Part shown: positions 18,915 through 27,665 of the stretch, one piece after another
Numbering within the stretch: the stretch's first letter is position 1
Layout: each line of letters begins with the position of its first letter
DNA from: Alcaligenaceae bacterium
GTDB taxonomy: Bacteria > Pseudomonadota > Gammaproteobacteria > Burkholderiales > Burkholderiaceae_B
Assembly (NCBI GenBank): GCA_030538235.1
Contig: JAUNUJ010000004.1
Coordinates: 1 to 64,000, forward strand
Direction: 5' to 3'
Length of the DNA stretch: 64,000 nucleotides
The notes under the pieces: generated by a model
What the model saw: the letters and a program-made list of their open reading frames with translations, nothing else
Told to the model about the DNA's origin: nothing
Databases searched by the model: none
Position numbers and translations under genes: made by a program

Positions 18915-19856
18915 ATGAATACATTAGCAAAAACCGTCTCTTTTTTTGTTGCCTTGACTTTATCTTCTCAGTTAATGGCGTTCGAGTTAAAGCATAGTGA
19001 GGGTATTGTCAAGCTCGAAAATACACCACAAACCATCGTTAGCTATGATCTGGCGGTGATCGATAGTTTGAATTATCTGGGCATCACTGTCGCTGGTATG
19101 CCAAATGTCCATGAACGCGAAGCCTTCAAAAAATATACTGAAATTAAACCTGTAGGTACAATGTTTGAGCCGGATTACTTTCTACTCAACAACTTAAAGC
19201 CTGAACTGATTTTTGCTAGTCGACGAACGGCAGATAAACAAAATGAGCTTAATAAAGTAGCTCCGGTGGCTTATTATTCTGTTAATAACTTTCAATTTTT
19301 AGACGATTTTCGAACTAATAATATAAATCTTGGCAAGGCTTTCGCTAAAGAAGCTGAGGTTGAAGCCAAATTAGCAGAAATCGATAGTGATTTAGCACGT
19401 CTTCATAAGATAAATGCCGGACAAAGTGCGGCCTTTATGATGGTTTTCAAAAATGGCAATATTATTAATCAAGTGCCTGGTGATTTAATGGGTTTTGCAT
19501 ATGAAGCCTTTGGTTTAAATTCAGTTTTACCGGCTCGTGACCCTAAGGTAGCGATACCACCACGCCCTCAGCCAGGAAGTCCAGAAGCTATCGCAGCAGC
19601 TGAGCGTCAAGCTAAACAAATTAGTGACGTAGCGAAAGCAAATCCCGATTGGTTAATTATCTTTGACCGTCAGCAAATGACTAGTGGGGAGATTAGCGCG
19701 GATTCAACACTTAAAAATCATCCAGAACTCGCTCAAATCAACGCTATAAAAAATAATAAAATTATTTATATTGATCCAGCCGAGTGGTATTTAGTGGTTG
19801 GTGGTTTAAATAATTTTCACGGTATTATTAAAAAATTAATCGATCGTATGCAATAG
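18915..19856 (+). CDS. Siderophore ABC transporter substrate-binding protein
   Basis: Periplasmic ferric-siderophore receptor of the FatB/CeuE/YclQ type. 313 residues from ATG 18915 (TAGGAAATATA upstream); the longer frame from 18864 would start inside the Fur box and is rejected. Signal peptide is residues 1-20 (cleavage near QLMA-F). The mature protein opens with the family pattern VKLENTPQTIVSYDLAVIDSLNYLGI, and has GTMFEPDYFLLNNLKPELIFAS and a C-terminal NDKIIYIDPAEWYL-like strand. A Pro/Ala-rich loop at ~215-235 is family-typical. No permease or ATPase gene is adjacent, so it must work with a transporter encoded elsewhere. Confidence 0.9.
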   Translation: MNTLAKTVSFFVALTLSSQLMAFELKHSEGIVKLENTPQTIVSYDLAVIDSLNYLGITVAGMPNVHEREAFKKYTEIKPVGTMFEPDYFLLNNLKPELIFASRRTADKQNELNKVAPVAYYSVNNFQFLDDFRTNNINLGKAFAKEAEVEAKLAEIDSDLARLHKINAGQSAAFMMVFKNGNIINQVPGDLMGFAYEAFGLNSVLPARDPKVAIPPRPQPGSPEAIAAAERQAKQISDVAKANPDWLIIFDRQQMTSGEISADSTLKNHPELAQINAIKNNKIIYIDPAEWYLVVGGLNNFHGIIKKLIDRMQ

Positions 19857-20062
19857 CTGAATAGGCCACAACAAGCTCTTAGATGAATAGAGCACTCTTT
19901 ATTTTAGGATCTCGTTTTTTAATAAAGTTTGGCGCTAAATCTGCGTGTCTTATGGTTTAATAGTCATTATTTTGAGGCTAAGCGGGCGATCTTCTATATT
20001 AGTGTGCTTTTCATCTTAAAATAGTTGGTTAAATATTTTCTCAATTCGTGGATATAGGTTGA

Positions 20063-22003
20063 ATGTTAGATTTTATTCGTAAGTACCAGAAATGGATGCT
20101 GGTGTTCGTCATCATTCTTGTTGTGCCGTCTTTTGTCTTTTTGGGGGTAGCTAATTATCAAGGTATGTTGTCTAATGATGCGCCCCTAGCTCAGGTTAAG
20201 GAACAGAAAATTACCCGCGATCAATTCAATATAGAATGGCGTGATCGCTTAAATCAGCTCAGAGTACAAACCGGTAATCAATTTGATATTAGCCAGGTTG
20301 ATGTGCCGCAGAATCGTCGCGCTTTTTTAGATCAGATGATAAATAGCCGTGTTCTGCATGAGCAAGTGGTGTCAGACCATTACACTGCCACTGATGATAT
20401 GGTCAGACAGGCGATTGCTGAGGACCCGCAGTTCCATGATGAGGGTCGCTTTAGCGTTCAAAAGTACAGTGAGTTCTTGCAGCGTGTGGGCATTGATGCC
20501 AACATATACCAAAACAGTATTCGTTACAGCTTGGCTCTGGAACAAGTGACTCAGCCGGTGATGAACTCATTGACTCTACCAGTGCAACTCGAGAATGCGG
20601 TATTATCTTCATTATTACAAGAGCGTGTCGTGCGTTTGCGTTTATTTGAAGCATCAACTTATTTTGCGGATAACGAACCCACTGAAGCTGAAGCTAAGCT
20701 CTGGTACGATGAAAATAAAGCCACTCTTGAAGTACCTAGCCATGTTGATGCTCAGTATGTGATTCTTAACGAAGAGGCTGCTGTTAAGGCTGTTCCCGTT
20801 CCTACGGATACTGAATTAGAGCAGTATTATGAATCAAATAAGGCTCGTTATACGCGTATCGAACGTCGTTCGATTAATCATATTCAACTCAATATTCCTA
20901 GCGGTGCCTCTGCGGCACAAGTCGCTGAGGTTGAACAAAAGGCAGCTGACATTATTCAGCAAGCTCAAAGCGTTCCGAGTCAATTTGCCGAACTGGCAAA
21001 AACTTATTCAGAGGATGCGGGCACCAATCAACTCGGCGGGCGTCTGGGTGTTTTAGCTAAAGGCGATATTCCTGAATTAGATGAAATCGCCTTTACACCT
21101 GCCGAGACCGGTATTTATGGTCCTGTGCGTATTGATAACGCTTTCCATATTATTCAAGTTGATAATATCGAAGCCGGTGAGGTTAAGTCATTTGCCGAGG
21201 TGCGAGACAGTTTGATACAGGAAGTTCGATTACAGGTTGCATCGGATCGTTTTGCTGACTTGTCTAGTGAATTGGTGCTTTTGGCTAATGACGCACATCA
21301 AAGCCTTGAAGACATATCTTCTCGTTTAGAACTGCCGATCCGGACTGTTGAAGGCATCACTCAAGCCGGCGTGTTAGCTGGATCACAGCAAACACAAGAT
21401 ATTAAAATCTTTAGTGACTATCCTCTGGTCAGAGAAGCGTTGTTTAGTCATGAGTTGCTCGAAGAGGGGGGTACCTCGGGTGTTCTCGAATTATCGCCCA
21501 CTGAATTAGTCGTGGTTAAAGTTAGTAACCATACCCCGGCGGCTATTCCTGAATTTGAACAAGTCAAAAATGATGCGTTTAGTGCGGTGCGAACAGAGAA
21601 AAGTCTTGTTCAGGCTAAAACGACAGCAGAAGAGGTGATGGCAAAGTTAAGCGCTGGGGAAAGTACGTCGCTCACAGATTTTGATGAGCCTTTAACTGTT
21701 AGTCGTTTGGCCGGAAATCTGCCACAGAGTTTATTAGATGCCATCATGGCTGCACCTGCTGATAACTTACCAAGTTACACTACATTTTGGATGCCTCAAG
21801 GGTATGTGGTTGCTCGTATTGAGTCCGTTAATGAGCCTAGAGACGATCTTAAGCAAGAGCTCAAAGCGCAAATTGAGCAACTTCTAATTACCGGTCAGCA
21901 GAGAGAAAGCGAAAGACAGATGTTGTTGACGCTAAGAAATAATATGAAAGTAAAACTTTTTGATGAAAGTGAGCGTGTGATCAATGATGTTGGCATGGAT
22001 TAA
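20063..22003 (+). CDS. ppiD: Periplasmic folding chaperone PpiD (SurA N-terminal and parvulin domains)
   Basis: Membrane-anchored chaperone at the SecYEG exit that assists folding of outer-membrane proteins. 646 residues: a short cytoplasmic start (MLDFIRKYQKWM), one membrane helix (~13-30, LVFVIILVVPSFVFLGV), the SurA-like chaperone region, and a parvulin PPIase domain around 265-370 (RRSINHIQLNIPSG, then QLGGRLGVLAKGDI), then a C-terminal chaperone arm. It is alone between the binding-protein gene and a strong terminator. Confidence 0.93.
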   Translation: MLDFIRKYQKWMLVFVIILVVPSFVFLGVANYQGMLSNDAPLAQVKEQKITRDQFNIEWRDRLNQLRVQTGNQFDISQVDVPQNRRAFLDQMINSRVLHEQVVSDHYTATDDMVRQAIAEDPQFHDEGRFSVQKYSEFLQRVGIDANIYQNSIRYSLALEQVTQPVMNSLTLPVQLENAVLSSLLQERVVRLRLFEASTYFADNEPTEAEAKLWYDENKATLEVPSHVDAQYVILNEEAAVKAVPVPTDTELEQYYESNKARYTRIERRSINHIQLNIPSGASAAQVAEVEQKAADIIQQAQSVPSQFAELAKTYSEDAGTNQLGGRLGVLAKGDIPELDEIAFTPAETGIYGPVRIDNAFHIIQVDNIEAGEVKSFAEVRDSLIQEVRLQVASDRFADLSSELVLLANDAHQSLEDISSRLELPIRTVEGITQAGVLAGSQQTQDIKIFSDYPLVREALFSHELLEEGGTSGVLELSPTELVVVKVSNHTPAAIPEFEQVKNDAFSAVRTEKSLVQAKTTAEEVMAKLSAGESTSLTDFDEPLTVSRLAGNLPQSLLDAIMAAPADNLPSYTTFWMPQGYVVARIESVNEPRDDLKQELKAQIEQLLITGQQRESERQMLLTLRNNMKVKLFDESERVINDVGMD

Positions 22004-22042
22004 TTGATTGCCTAAATTTCGGCTCTGAAAACTATCATTTAT

Positions 22043-22082
22043 AAAAAAGGTTGAATTCAAATTATGAATTCAACCTTTTTTT
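22043..22082. terminator. Bidirectional intrinsic terminator between ppiD and aqpZ
   Basis: A 17-bp perfect stem (22043-22059 with 22065-22081) with a 5-nt loop, flanked by A-runs and T-runs so that both strands gain a U-tract. It ends ppiD and can also end the convergent aqpZ transcript. Confidence 0.9.
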
Positions 22083-22162
22083 ATTTGCTTTTTAACCATA
22101 AGCGTCTTTTGCTGATATTCGCTAAAAGCACGCATTAGTTAATGGTTAGTTGCTTTTGAGTC

Positions 22163-22855
22163 TTACTCGTCACCGGCAATTAAATACTTATAAATCACGG
22201 CACCGATAGCAGCACCGACAATAGGAGCTAACCAGAATAACCATAGTTGTTCAATTGCCCAAGTGCCTTGGAATAGAGCAACACCGGTAGAACGGGCAGG
22301 GTTAACAGAGGTATTAGTAACCGGGATACTGATTAAGTGAATTAAGGTCAAAGCTAAACCAATCGCGATTGGCGCAAAGCCTTTTGGTGCACGTCCATCT
22401 GTTGCGCCTAAGATAACAATTAAAAAGAATGCCGTTAGAACCACTTCAATAAGTAGGGCAGCTTGTAGACTGTAACCATCGGGTGAATGTTCACCATAAC
22501 CATTACTTGCAAAGCCTCCGGCAGTAGCGTCAAACCCCATTTTGCCGCTTGCTATTAGATACAAGACCGCTCCGGCGGCGATAGCGCCCAATACCTGAGA
22601 AATAATATAGGGAATTAGTTGTCCGGCTGAAAAACGACCACCTACTAATAAACCGACAGAAACGGCCGGATTAAAATGGCCCCCGGAGATATGACCAACT
22701 GCATACGCCATGGTTAACACCGTTAAACCGAAAGCAAGCGATACACCAACAAAACCAATGCCGAGTTCAGGATAAGCTGCCGCTAAGACAGCACTACCGC
22801 AACCACCAAAAACCAACCAAAAAGTACCGAAAAACTCGGCAAAATACTTGTTCAT
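22163..22855 (-). CDS. aqpZ: Aquaporin Z
   Basis: Inner-membrane water channel. 230 residues with six helices and two re-entrant loops carrying NPA boxes: [11 protein letters not shown] near 60-70 and [14 protein letters not shown] near 185. The Arg after the second NPA and narrow-filter context (GHFNPA) favour water-selective AqpZ over a glycerol facilitator. GAGAGGA lies ahead of the ATG. It is a single gene with its own ~285-base upstream region. Confidence 0.96.
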   Translation of the reverse strand: MNKYFAEFFGTFWLVFGGCGSAVLAAAYPELGIGFVGVSLAFGLTVLTMAYAVGHISGGHFNPAVSVGLLVGGRFSAGQLIPYIISQVLGAIAAGAVLYLIASGKMGFDATAGGFASNGYGEHSPDGYSLQAALLIEVVLTAFFLIVILGATDGRAPKGFAPIAIGLALTLIHLISIPVTNTSVNPARSTGVALFQGTWAIEQLWLFWLAPIVGAAIGAVIYKYLIAGDE

Positions 22856-22992
22856 AATTTTCCTCTCAAAAAGATAGTGAGAACAACGTAATTTTCTAAG
22901 CCATTACTTCATAAACAGGATTAGATGTTAAACATAGAGTTTGCAGGGTTCATAGCGAAGTTAAACACTCCGCAAGGAAATAAATCATCAAC

Positions 22993-23109
22993 CCTAGGGT
23001 TTGCCCTAGGCGTATTATAGACTGAAATTATGTGCTGGTAATTGGCTAAGATTTTTTTTAATGTAAAGGATAATTCCCCTAAATTTTGTCTATTAATTTA
23101 GGGGAATTA
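22993..23109. repeat. Two inverted repeats between aqpZ and spoT
   Basis: CCTAGGG/CCCTAGG (22993-22999 with 23004-23010) forms a short hairpin, and a 15-bp perfect stem lies at 23071-23085 with 23095-23109 (9-nt loop). The larger one is 32 bases past the spoT stop but has no U-tract on either side, so it could be a processing or Rho-coupled 3' structure, not a classical terminator. The short one lies upstream of aqpZ. The rest of 22856-23140 shows no gene. Confidence 0.6.
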
Positions 23110-23140
23110 TGGGGATAAATGTATCTTAAAAAAGTGATGC

Positions 23141-25447
23141 TCAGTTTTTAATGCGCGTAATTCGATGCACTGCACGAATAGTACGAATTTTGCGAATCAC
23201 TTTAGCTAAGTGGTCACGATCTTCAACCTGAATTGTGGCCTGTACCTTGGATATATTCATACCGCCATCTTTGGTCGTGATGTTGATAATATTTGAATCA
23301 GCTTCAGCGATTTTAATCATCAGGGCACCCAAAGCGCCTTTTTCATTATCGAGAGTGATTTCGAGGCGTGTGGATAAGTGCTTGGAAGGGTCTTCATCCC
23401 ATGCAACATTAACCCAACGTTCGGGTTCTTTATCTTTTTGTCGAAGCGCGGTAGGGCAGTCATTAGTGTGCACCACAATGCCGTAACCGGGGCGTAACAC
23501 AGCAATAATCTGATCACCCGGAATCGGTGTACAACAAGGAGCGAGTTGTACCGATTGACCCTCTTTGCCTTGGATTAAAATGGTCGAGCGGTAGGCAGTA
23601 GACATTTCATCCAGTACGGCAGCAGTTGTGGCCAATAATGGATTATCAATCAAGAATCGACGAGCCACCACTTGAGCTAAACGTGTGCCCAGACCAATAT
23701 CCAAGAACACTTCATCAATACTCTTGGCACCGGCACTAATGGCTAATTTGTACCAAATCGGATCTTCATCTTCAGGTATCCGAATGCCTAGCGCCGCCAT
23801 CGCTTGATGTAATAATTTTTCACCAAACTTGATGGAATCGTTAGAGTTAGAGCGACGTAGATAATTGCGAATTTCAGAGCGCGCACGTCCTGTACGTACA
23901 AACTCCATCCAAGAAGTTTTAGGGGAGGCTTCTTCGTCAGTAATGACTTTAACCGTTTGGCCACTGTGTAAAGGCGTGTTGATAGCTACCGCTTCGCCAT
24001 TTATCTCGGCCGAGACAATGTGATTACCCACATCGGTGTGGATAGCATAAGCAAAGTCCACAGGTGTCGCCCCCCGCGGCAGAGAAATAATTTTGCCGCG
24101 TGGGGTGAGAACAAAGACTGCATCCGGGAACAAGTCGACTTTGACATAGTCAAGAAACTCTGCAGAATCATGAGTTTGACTTTGAATATCGAGCAGGGAC
24201 TGTAACCAGCGATGGGTTTGTTGTTGGATTTCGTTAAGATCGGCTCCCTTGGACTTGTAAATCCAATGAGAAACCAGACCTTTTTCAGCCATGTTGTGCA
24301 TATCGCGTGTACGTACCTGGAATTCGATAGCACTACCATGAGGGCCTACCAAGGTGGTATGTAAGGATTGGTAGCCATTAATTTTAGGGATGGCAATATA
24401 ATCCTTGAATTTACCGGGTACCGGGCGGTAGAGTTGATGCAAGACGCCTAAAGTTAGATAACACTCGGGGAGCGTATTAACAATAACTCTAAAACCATGT
24501 AAATCGAGCACATCAGCAAAGGTCTTTTTCTGTTCAACCATCTTGCGGTGAATGCTATAAAGTGATTTTTCTCGACCGTAAATTTCCGCCTCGATGCCTT
24601 GGGCAGTCAATGTGGAAACGACATTGTCGAGGATTTTGGTAAGCACTTCACGGCGGTTGCCTTTGGCTGCCATCGTGGCTTTTTCTAAGACACCGTAGCG
24701 GAACGGATGTGCTGCTGATAAACAGAGATCATGAAATTCGCGTACTAAGGTGTTTAAACCTAAGCGATCAGCGATAGGCGCATAAATTTCCAAGGTCTCA
24801 CGGGCGACACGACGACCTTTATCGGGGGTAACCCCGCCCAGCGTGCGCATATTGTGTAATCTATCGGCTAGCTTAACCAGAATTACTCGCACATCCTTTG
24901 CCATGGCCAGGAGCATTTTGCGGAAGCTCTCGGCCTGTTGTTCGGCTTTGGAGGTGAAGCGGATTTTTTCTAATTTTGTCAGACCGTCAACGAGTTCGGC
25001 CACATCAGAATTAAACGCTTCAGCAATTTCTTGCTTGCTGACATCCTGATCCTCGATAGTGTCATGCAACAATGCGGCAATTAAGGCGTTAACATCGAGT
25101 TTCCACTCGGCGCAGATCTCACAGACTGCCACCGGATGCGTGATATAGGGTAAGCCACTATCACGCATCTGACCCAAGTGTGCCTTGTCGGCAAAATGAT
25201 AAGCACGGATCACCGTATCTATGTCTTCATCGGGGAGATAGAGACTGATTTTTTGAAGTAACTCATCAAGAATGCCGATTTTGACCGGATCTTGTTCCTC
25301 TGGAGTCGAGTCATTAAGGTGATTCATGAGCAGATAATTTTGCACAGCGACTTGAAGATTTCTGCCTCTAGGCGCAGCTTTATCCCGACGCGACGATGAG
25401 CCACGTCTGAAACGACTTAAGAAATCAGTTGCACCTTTTTTGTTCAT
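23141..25447 (-). CDS. spoT: Bifunctional (p)ppGpp synthetase/hydrolase (RelA/SpoT family)
   Basis: Makes and degrades the alarmone (p)ppGpp. 768 residues: N-terminal basic extension, HD hydrolase domain (~85-240) with the intact metal motif ALLHDTIEDQ, synthetase domain (~270-430) with YGREKSLYSIHRKM, GYQSLHTTLVGPHG and FQVRTRDMH, TGS domain (FVLTPRGKIISLPRGATPVD), zinc-finger/CC region (LAPCCTPIPGD) and C-terminal ACT domain. Both active sites look complete. The gene follows rpoZ by 56 bases, the gmk-rpoZ-spoT order seen in E. coli. Confidence 0.96.
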   Translation of the reverse strand: MNKKGATDFLSRFRRGSSSRRDKAAPRGRNLQVAVQNYLLMNHLNDSTPEEQDPVKIGILDELLQKISLYLPDEDIDTVIRAYHFADKAHLGQMRDSGLPYITHPVAVCEICAEWKLDVNALIAALLHDTIEDQDVSKQEIAEAFNSDVAELVDGLTKLEKIRFTSKAEQQAESFRKMLLAMAKDVRVILVKLADRLHNMRTLGGVTPDKGRRVARETLEIYAPIADRLGLNTLVREFHDLCLSAAHPFRYGVLEKATMAAKGNRREVLTKILDNVVSTLTAQGIEAEIYGREKSLYSIHRKMVEQKKTFADVLDLHGFRVIVNTLPECYLTLGVLHQLYRPVPGKFKDYIAIPKINGYQSLHTTLVGPHGSAIEFQVRTRDMHNMAEKGLVSHWIYKSKGADLNEIQQQTHRWLQSLLDIQSQTHDSAEFLDYVKVDLFPDAVFVLTPRGKIISLPRGATPVDFAYAIHTDVGNHIVSAEINGEAVAINTPLHSGQTVKVITDEEASPKTSWMEFVRTGRARSEIRNYLRRSNSNDSIKFGEKLLHQAMAALGIRIPEDEDPIWYKLAISAGAKSIDEVFLDIGLGTRLAQVVARRFLIDNPLLATTAAVLDEMSTAYRSTILIQGKEGQSVQLAPCCTPIPGDQIIAVLRPGYGIVVHTNDCPTALRQKDKEPERWVNVAWDEDPSKHLSTRLEITLDNEKGALGALMIKIAEADSNIINITTKDGGMNISKVQATIQVEDRDHLAKVIRKIRTIRAVHRITRIKN

Positions 25448-25503
25448 AAGCTAAATCAATCAATTTAATGGGTTGGCGCTGTATGTATCTGCTTACTTCA
25501 AGC

Positions 25504-25710
25504 TTATACTGGTACCTTGCGAAGCATTTCTAAACCGGTTTTGCCGACGGCAATTTCGCGCAATGCGATAACAGTTGCTTTGTCACGGTTGACATCAACA
25601 CGTGGTTCATGGCCTTGAGCAATCTCACGCGCACGGTAGGTCGCAACTAACGTTAAATCAAAGCGGTTATCAATTTGTTCTAAACAATCTTCAACAGTAA
25701 TACGAGCCAT
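25504..25710 (-). CDS. rpoZ: RNA polymerase omega subunit
   Basis: Small subunit that supports RNA polymerase assembly and is part of one ppGpp-binding site. 68 residues, starting [20 protein letters not shown] and containing ARREIA-type and [14 protein letters not shown] segments; slightly shorter than E. coli omega (91), as is common in betaproteobacteria. It is co-directional with gmk upstream and spoT downstream, fitting its link to the stringent response. Confidence 0.96.
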   Translation of the reverse strand: MARITVEDCLEQIDNRFDLTLVATYRAREIAQGHEPRVDVNRDKATVIALREIAVGKTGLEMLRKVPV

Positions 25711-25762
25711 AGACTAAAAATTCTCACTAAAATTGGGTTAAAAAGACCGGGACGCATATCGT

Positions 25763-25792
25763 ATAATATGTGCCCGAAAGCAGCAAAAACAA
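25763..25792 (-). promoter_or_regulatory. Candidate sigma70 promoter of rpoZ-spoT
   Basis: On the minus strand TTGTTT (25792-25787) and TATTAT (25768-25763) are separated by 18 bases, about 50 bases ahead of the rpoZ start. It would let rpoZ-spoT be transcribed independently of gmk. Confidence 0.5.
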
Positions 25793-25808
25793 GGCACTAG
25801 GGACTTAT

Positions 25809-26438
25809 TTATGCTTCTGTAATTCCATAGTTATGGAAGAGTTTTTCATGTTTTTTTGCTTGGCAAGCAAAGCGCAGACGCGAAACCGCAACAATTTGTT
25901 GTAATTGTTGTAAGGCTGCGCTGAAGTCATCATTAATAATAACATATTCACATTTGTTAGCATGCGCAATCTCCTCACTCGCCGCTTGCACACGTCGTTC
26001 GATTACTTCTTGGCTATCTTGTCCACGCTTATTTAAGCGTTCTTTTAGGATATCGATGGAGGGTGGCAGGATAAAAATGTCAACAACCTGTGGAAATTGT
26101 TCTCGAACCTGTGCCGCACCTTGCCAATCGATCTCCAACAGTATGTCCTGACCTTTGTTAATACGGTCTTGTACGTAAGCCTTTGGTGTACCGTAATAAT
26201 TGTCATGCACTTTGGCCCATTCGAGTAAGGCATTGTTTTTTCTTAGCTCTTCGAAATCATCGACAGTCAGGAAGTTGTAATGCACATTGTTCGTTTCTCC
26301 GGGGCGCGGTGCGCGTGTAGTACAAGAGATAGACAGACCGATATTACTGTCTTCACTAAGAAGGGCATTAACTAAACTGGATTTACCGGCACCACTAGGA
26401 GCCACAATCATAAATACATTGCCTGGATAATTTTTCAT
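25809..26438 (-). CDS. gmk: Guanylate kinase
   Basis: Phosphorylates GMP to GDP. 209 residues from ATG 26438; a GTG at 26447 would add three residues, and neither has a clear Shine-Dalgarno. P-loop APSGAGKSSLVNALL at the N-terminus, the GMP-binding STTRAPRPGE-type segment (here CTTRAPRPGETNNVHYNF), EWAKVHDNYYGTPK and DILLEIDWQGAAQV are all present. It is divergent from ung, with only ~20-30 bases between the starts, so the two promoters must overlap the opposite genes or be very compact. Confidence 0.96.
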   Translation of the reverse strand: MKNYPGNVFMIVAPSGAGKSSLVNALLSEDSNIGLSISCTTRAPRPGETNNVHYNFLTVDDFEELRKNNALLEWAKVHDNYYGTPKAYVQDRINKGQDILLEIDWQGAAQVREQFPQVVDIFILPPSIDILKERLNKRGQDSQEVIERRVQAASEEIAHANKCEYVIINDDFSAALQQLQQIVAVSRLRFACQAKKHEKLFHNYGITEA

Positions 26439-26467
26439 GAGACGCACTTTTATTATTCAATTAAAAT

Positions 26468-27172
26468 ATGACAGATTGTACATATTTTAAACCAGATAGC
26501 AGGGGGTTGCAGGTGCAAACTTGGGAACAGTTAATTGCGACTGAACAGTCTAAAGCTTATTTTAATAATCTGATGCAGCAGATTGAGTCTCAACGAGAGC
26601 GCTCTTTGGTTATTTATCCGCCTCAAAACGAAATTTTTAAGGCCTTTGAATTGACCCCTCTAGAACAGGTAAAAGTGGTGGTGTTAGGGCAGGACCCATA
26701 TCACGGCCCAAATCAGGCACATGGGCTAGCTTTTTCAGTGAATCAAGGCGTGGCTCAACCACCCTCATTACAAAACATCTTCAAAGAATTGGCCAGAGAT
26801 ATTCCCGATTTTGAGGTGCCCACGCATGGTGATTTGCGATCTTGGGCGAGGCAAGGAGTGTTTTTATTGAATACCGTGTTGACAGTTCAACAAGCACAAG
26901 CGCATTCGCATGCCGATTTGGGTTGGGAGCAGTTCACTGACGAGGTGATTGCGATCTTAAATGCCCAAAGAGAGAATTTAGTGTTTTTGCTATGGGGAGC
27001 TCATGCTCAGAAAAAAGGGCGTTTTATCGATCAAAATAAACATTTGGTTCTCATGGCACCACACCCATCACCTTTGTCAGCTTATCGTGGTTTTTTTGGT
27101 TGCGGCCACTTCTCTAAAAGCAATCAATACCTGATGGAACATGGCCGAGAAGCGATAAACTGGTCATTGTGA
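26468..27172 (+). CDS. ung: Uracil-DNA glycosylase
   Basis: Removes uracil from DNA in base excision repair. 234 residues, family 1 UDG. Catalytic motif [18 protein letters not shown] with the water-activating Asp, [19 protein letters not shown], and the Leu-loop [16 protein letters not shown] are intact. Tracks E. coli Ung closely from the YPPQ segment onward. Confidence 0.97.
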   Translation: MTDCTYFKPDSRGLQVQTWEQLIATEQSKAYFNNLMQQIESQRERSLVIYPPQNEIFKAFELTPLEQVKVVVLGQDPYHGPNQAHGLAFSVNQGVAQPPSLQNIFKELARDIPDFEVPTHGDLRSWARQGVFLLNTVLTVQQAQAHSHADLGWEQFTDEVIAILNAQRENLVFLLWGAHAQKKGRFIDQNKHLVLMAPHPSPLSAYRGFFGCGHFSKSNQYLMEHGREAINWSL

Positions 27173-27294
27173 TTTTTTAATAAAAAGCCTGTCAAGCGCT
27201 TTGCATGTAGATATCTATAGTTAGTTCTGTTGATTGTTGTTTAGTCTGCTCTATTGCAAACTGGAATGCCTAAAACTCATTTCAGGAGCAGAAA

Positions 27295-27642
27295 ATGTCT
27301 CTACCTACTCAGTACCCGCTTCAACAGTCCGCTAATCAGCCTAAAGTCGGTCTGAACTCCAAAAAGAGCGACAAGAATTCGAGCCTGTTGCGACAGAGCG
27401 GCCAAGCCATGACCGAGTATATTATTATCGTTGCCCTAGTGGCTGTGGCAGCGATTGCTGTCTATCAACTCTTTGGTCAAGTCGTGCGCTCTCAAACTGC
27501 CGCGATGGCAAAAGAACTCTCTGGTGAAGATGGCACCGCTCAATCTCAGATGGCTCAATCAGCAGCACAAAGTGCCGAAGCACAGACTGCCTCTAAATCT
27601 TTAAAATCCTTTACCGGCAATGCCGACGCTGCCGGCGGTTAG
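27295..27642 (+). CDS. Flp-type (type IVb) prepilin
   Basis: Likely major or minor pilin of the Tad pilus. 115 residues. A long ~37-residue leader ends in the prepilin site SG-QAMTEYIIIVALVAV: Gly at -1, Glu at +5 and Tyr at +6, the Flp motif, followed by one hydrophobic helix. The C-terminal ~50 residues are a Gln/Ala/Ser-rich hydrophilic tail. Both the long basic leader and the tail are larger than in classical Flp pilins (~60-70 residues), so it might instead be a Flp-like pseudopilin. CAGGAG stands before the ATG. First gene of the Tad locus. Confidence 0.8.
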   Translation: MSLPTQYPLQQSANQPKVGLNSKKSDKNSSLLRQSGQAMTEYIIIVALVAVAAIAVYQLFGQVVRSQTAAMAKELSGEDGTAQSQMAQSAAQSAEAQTASKSLKSFTGNADAAGG

Positions 27643-27665
27643 TCGTTTTCAGGTGTGTACTGTTG

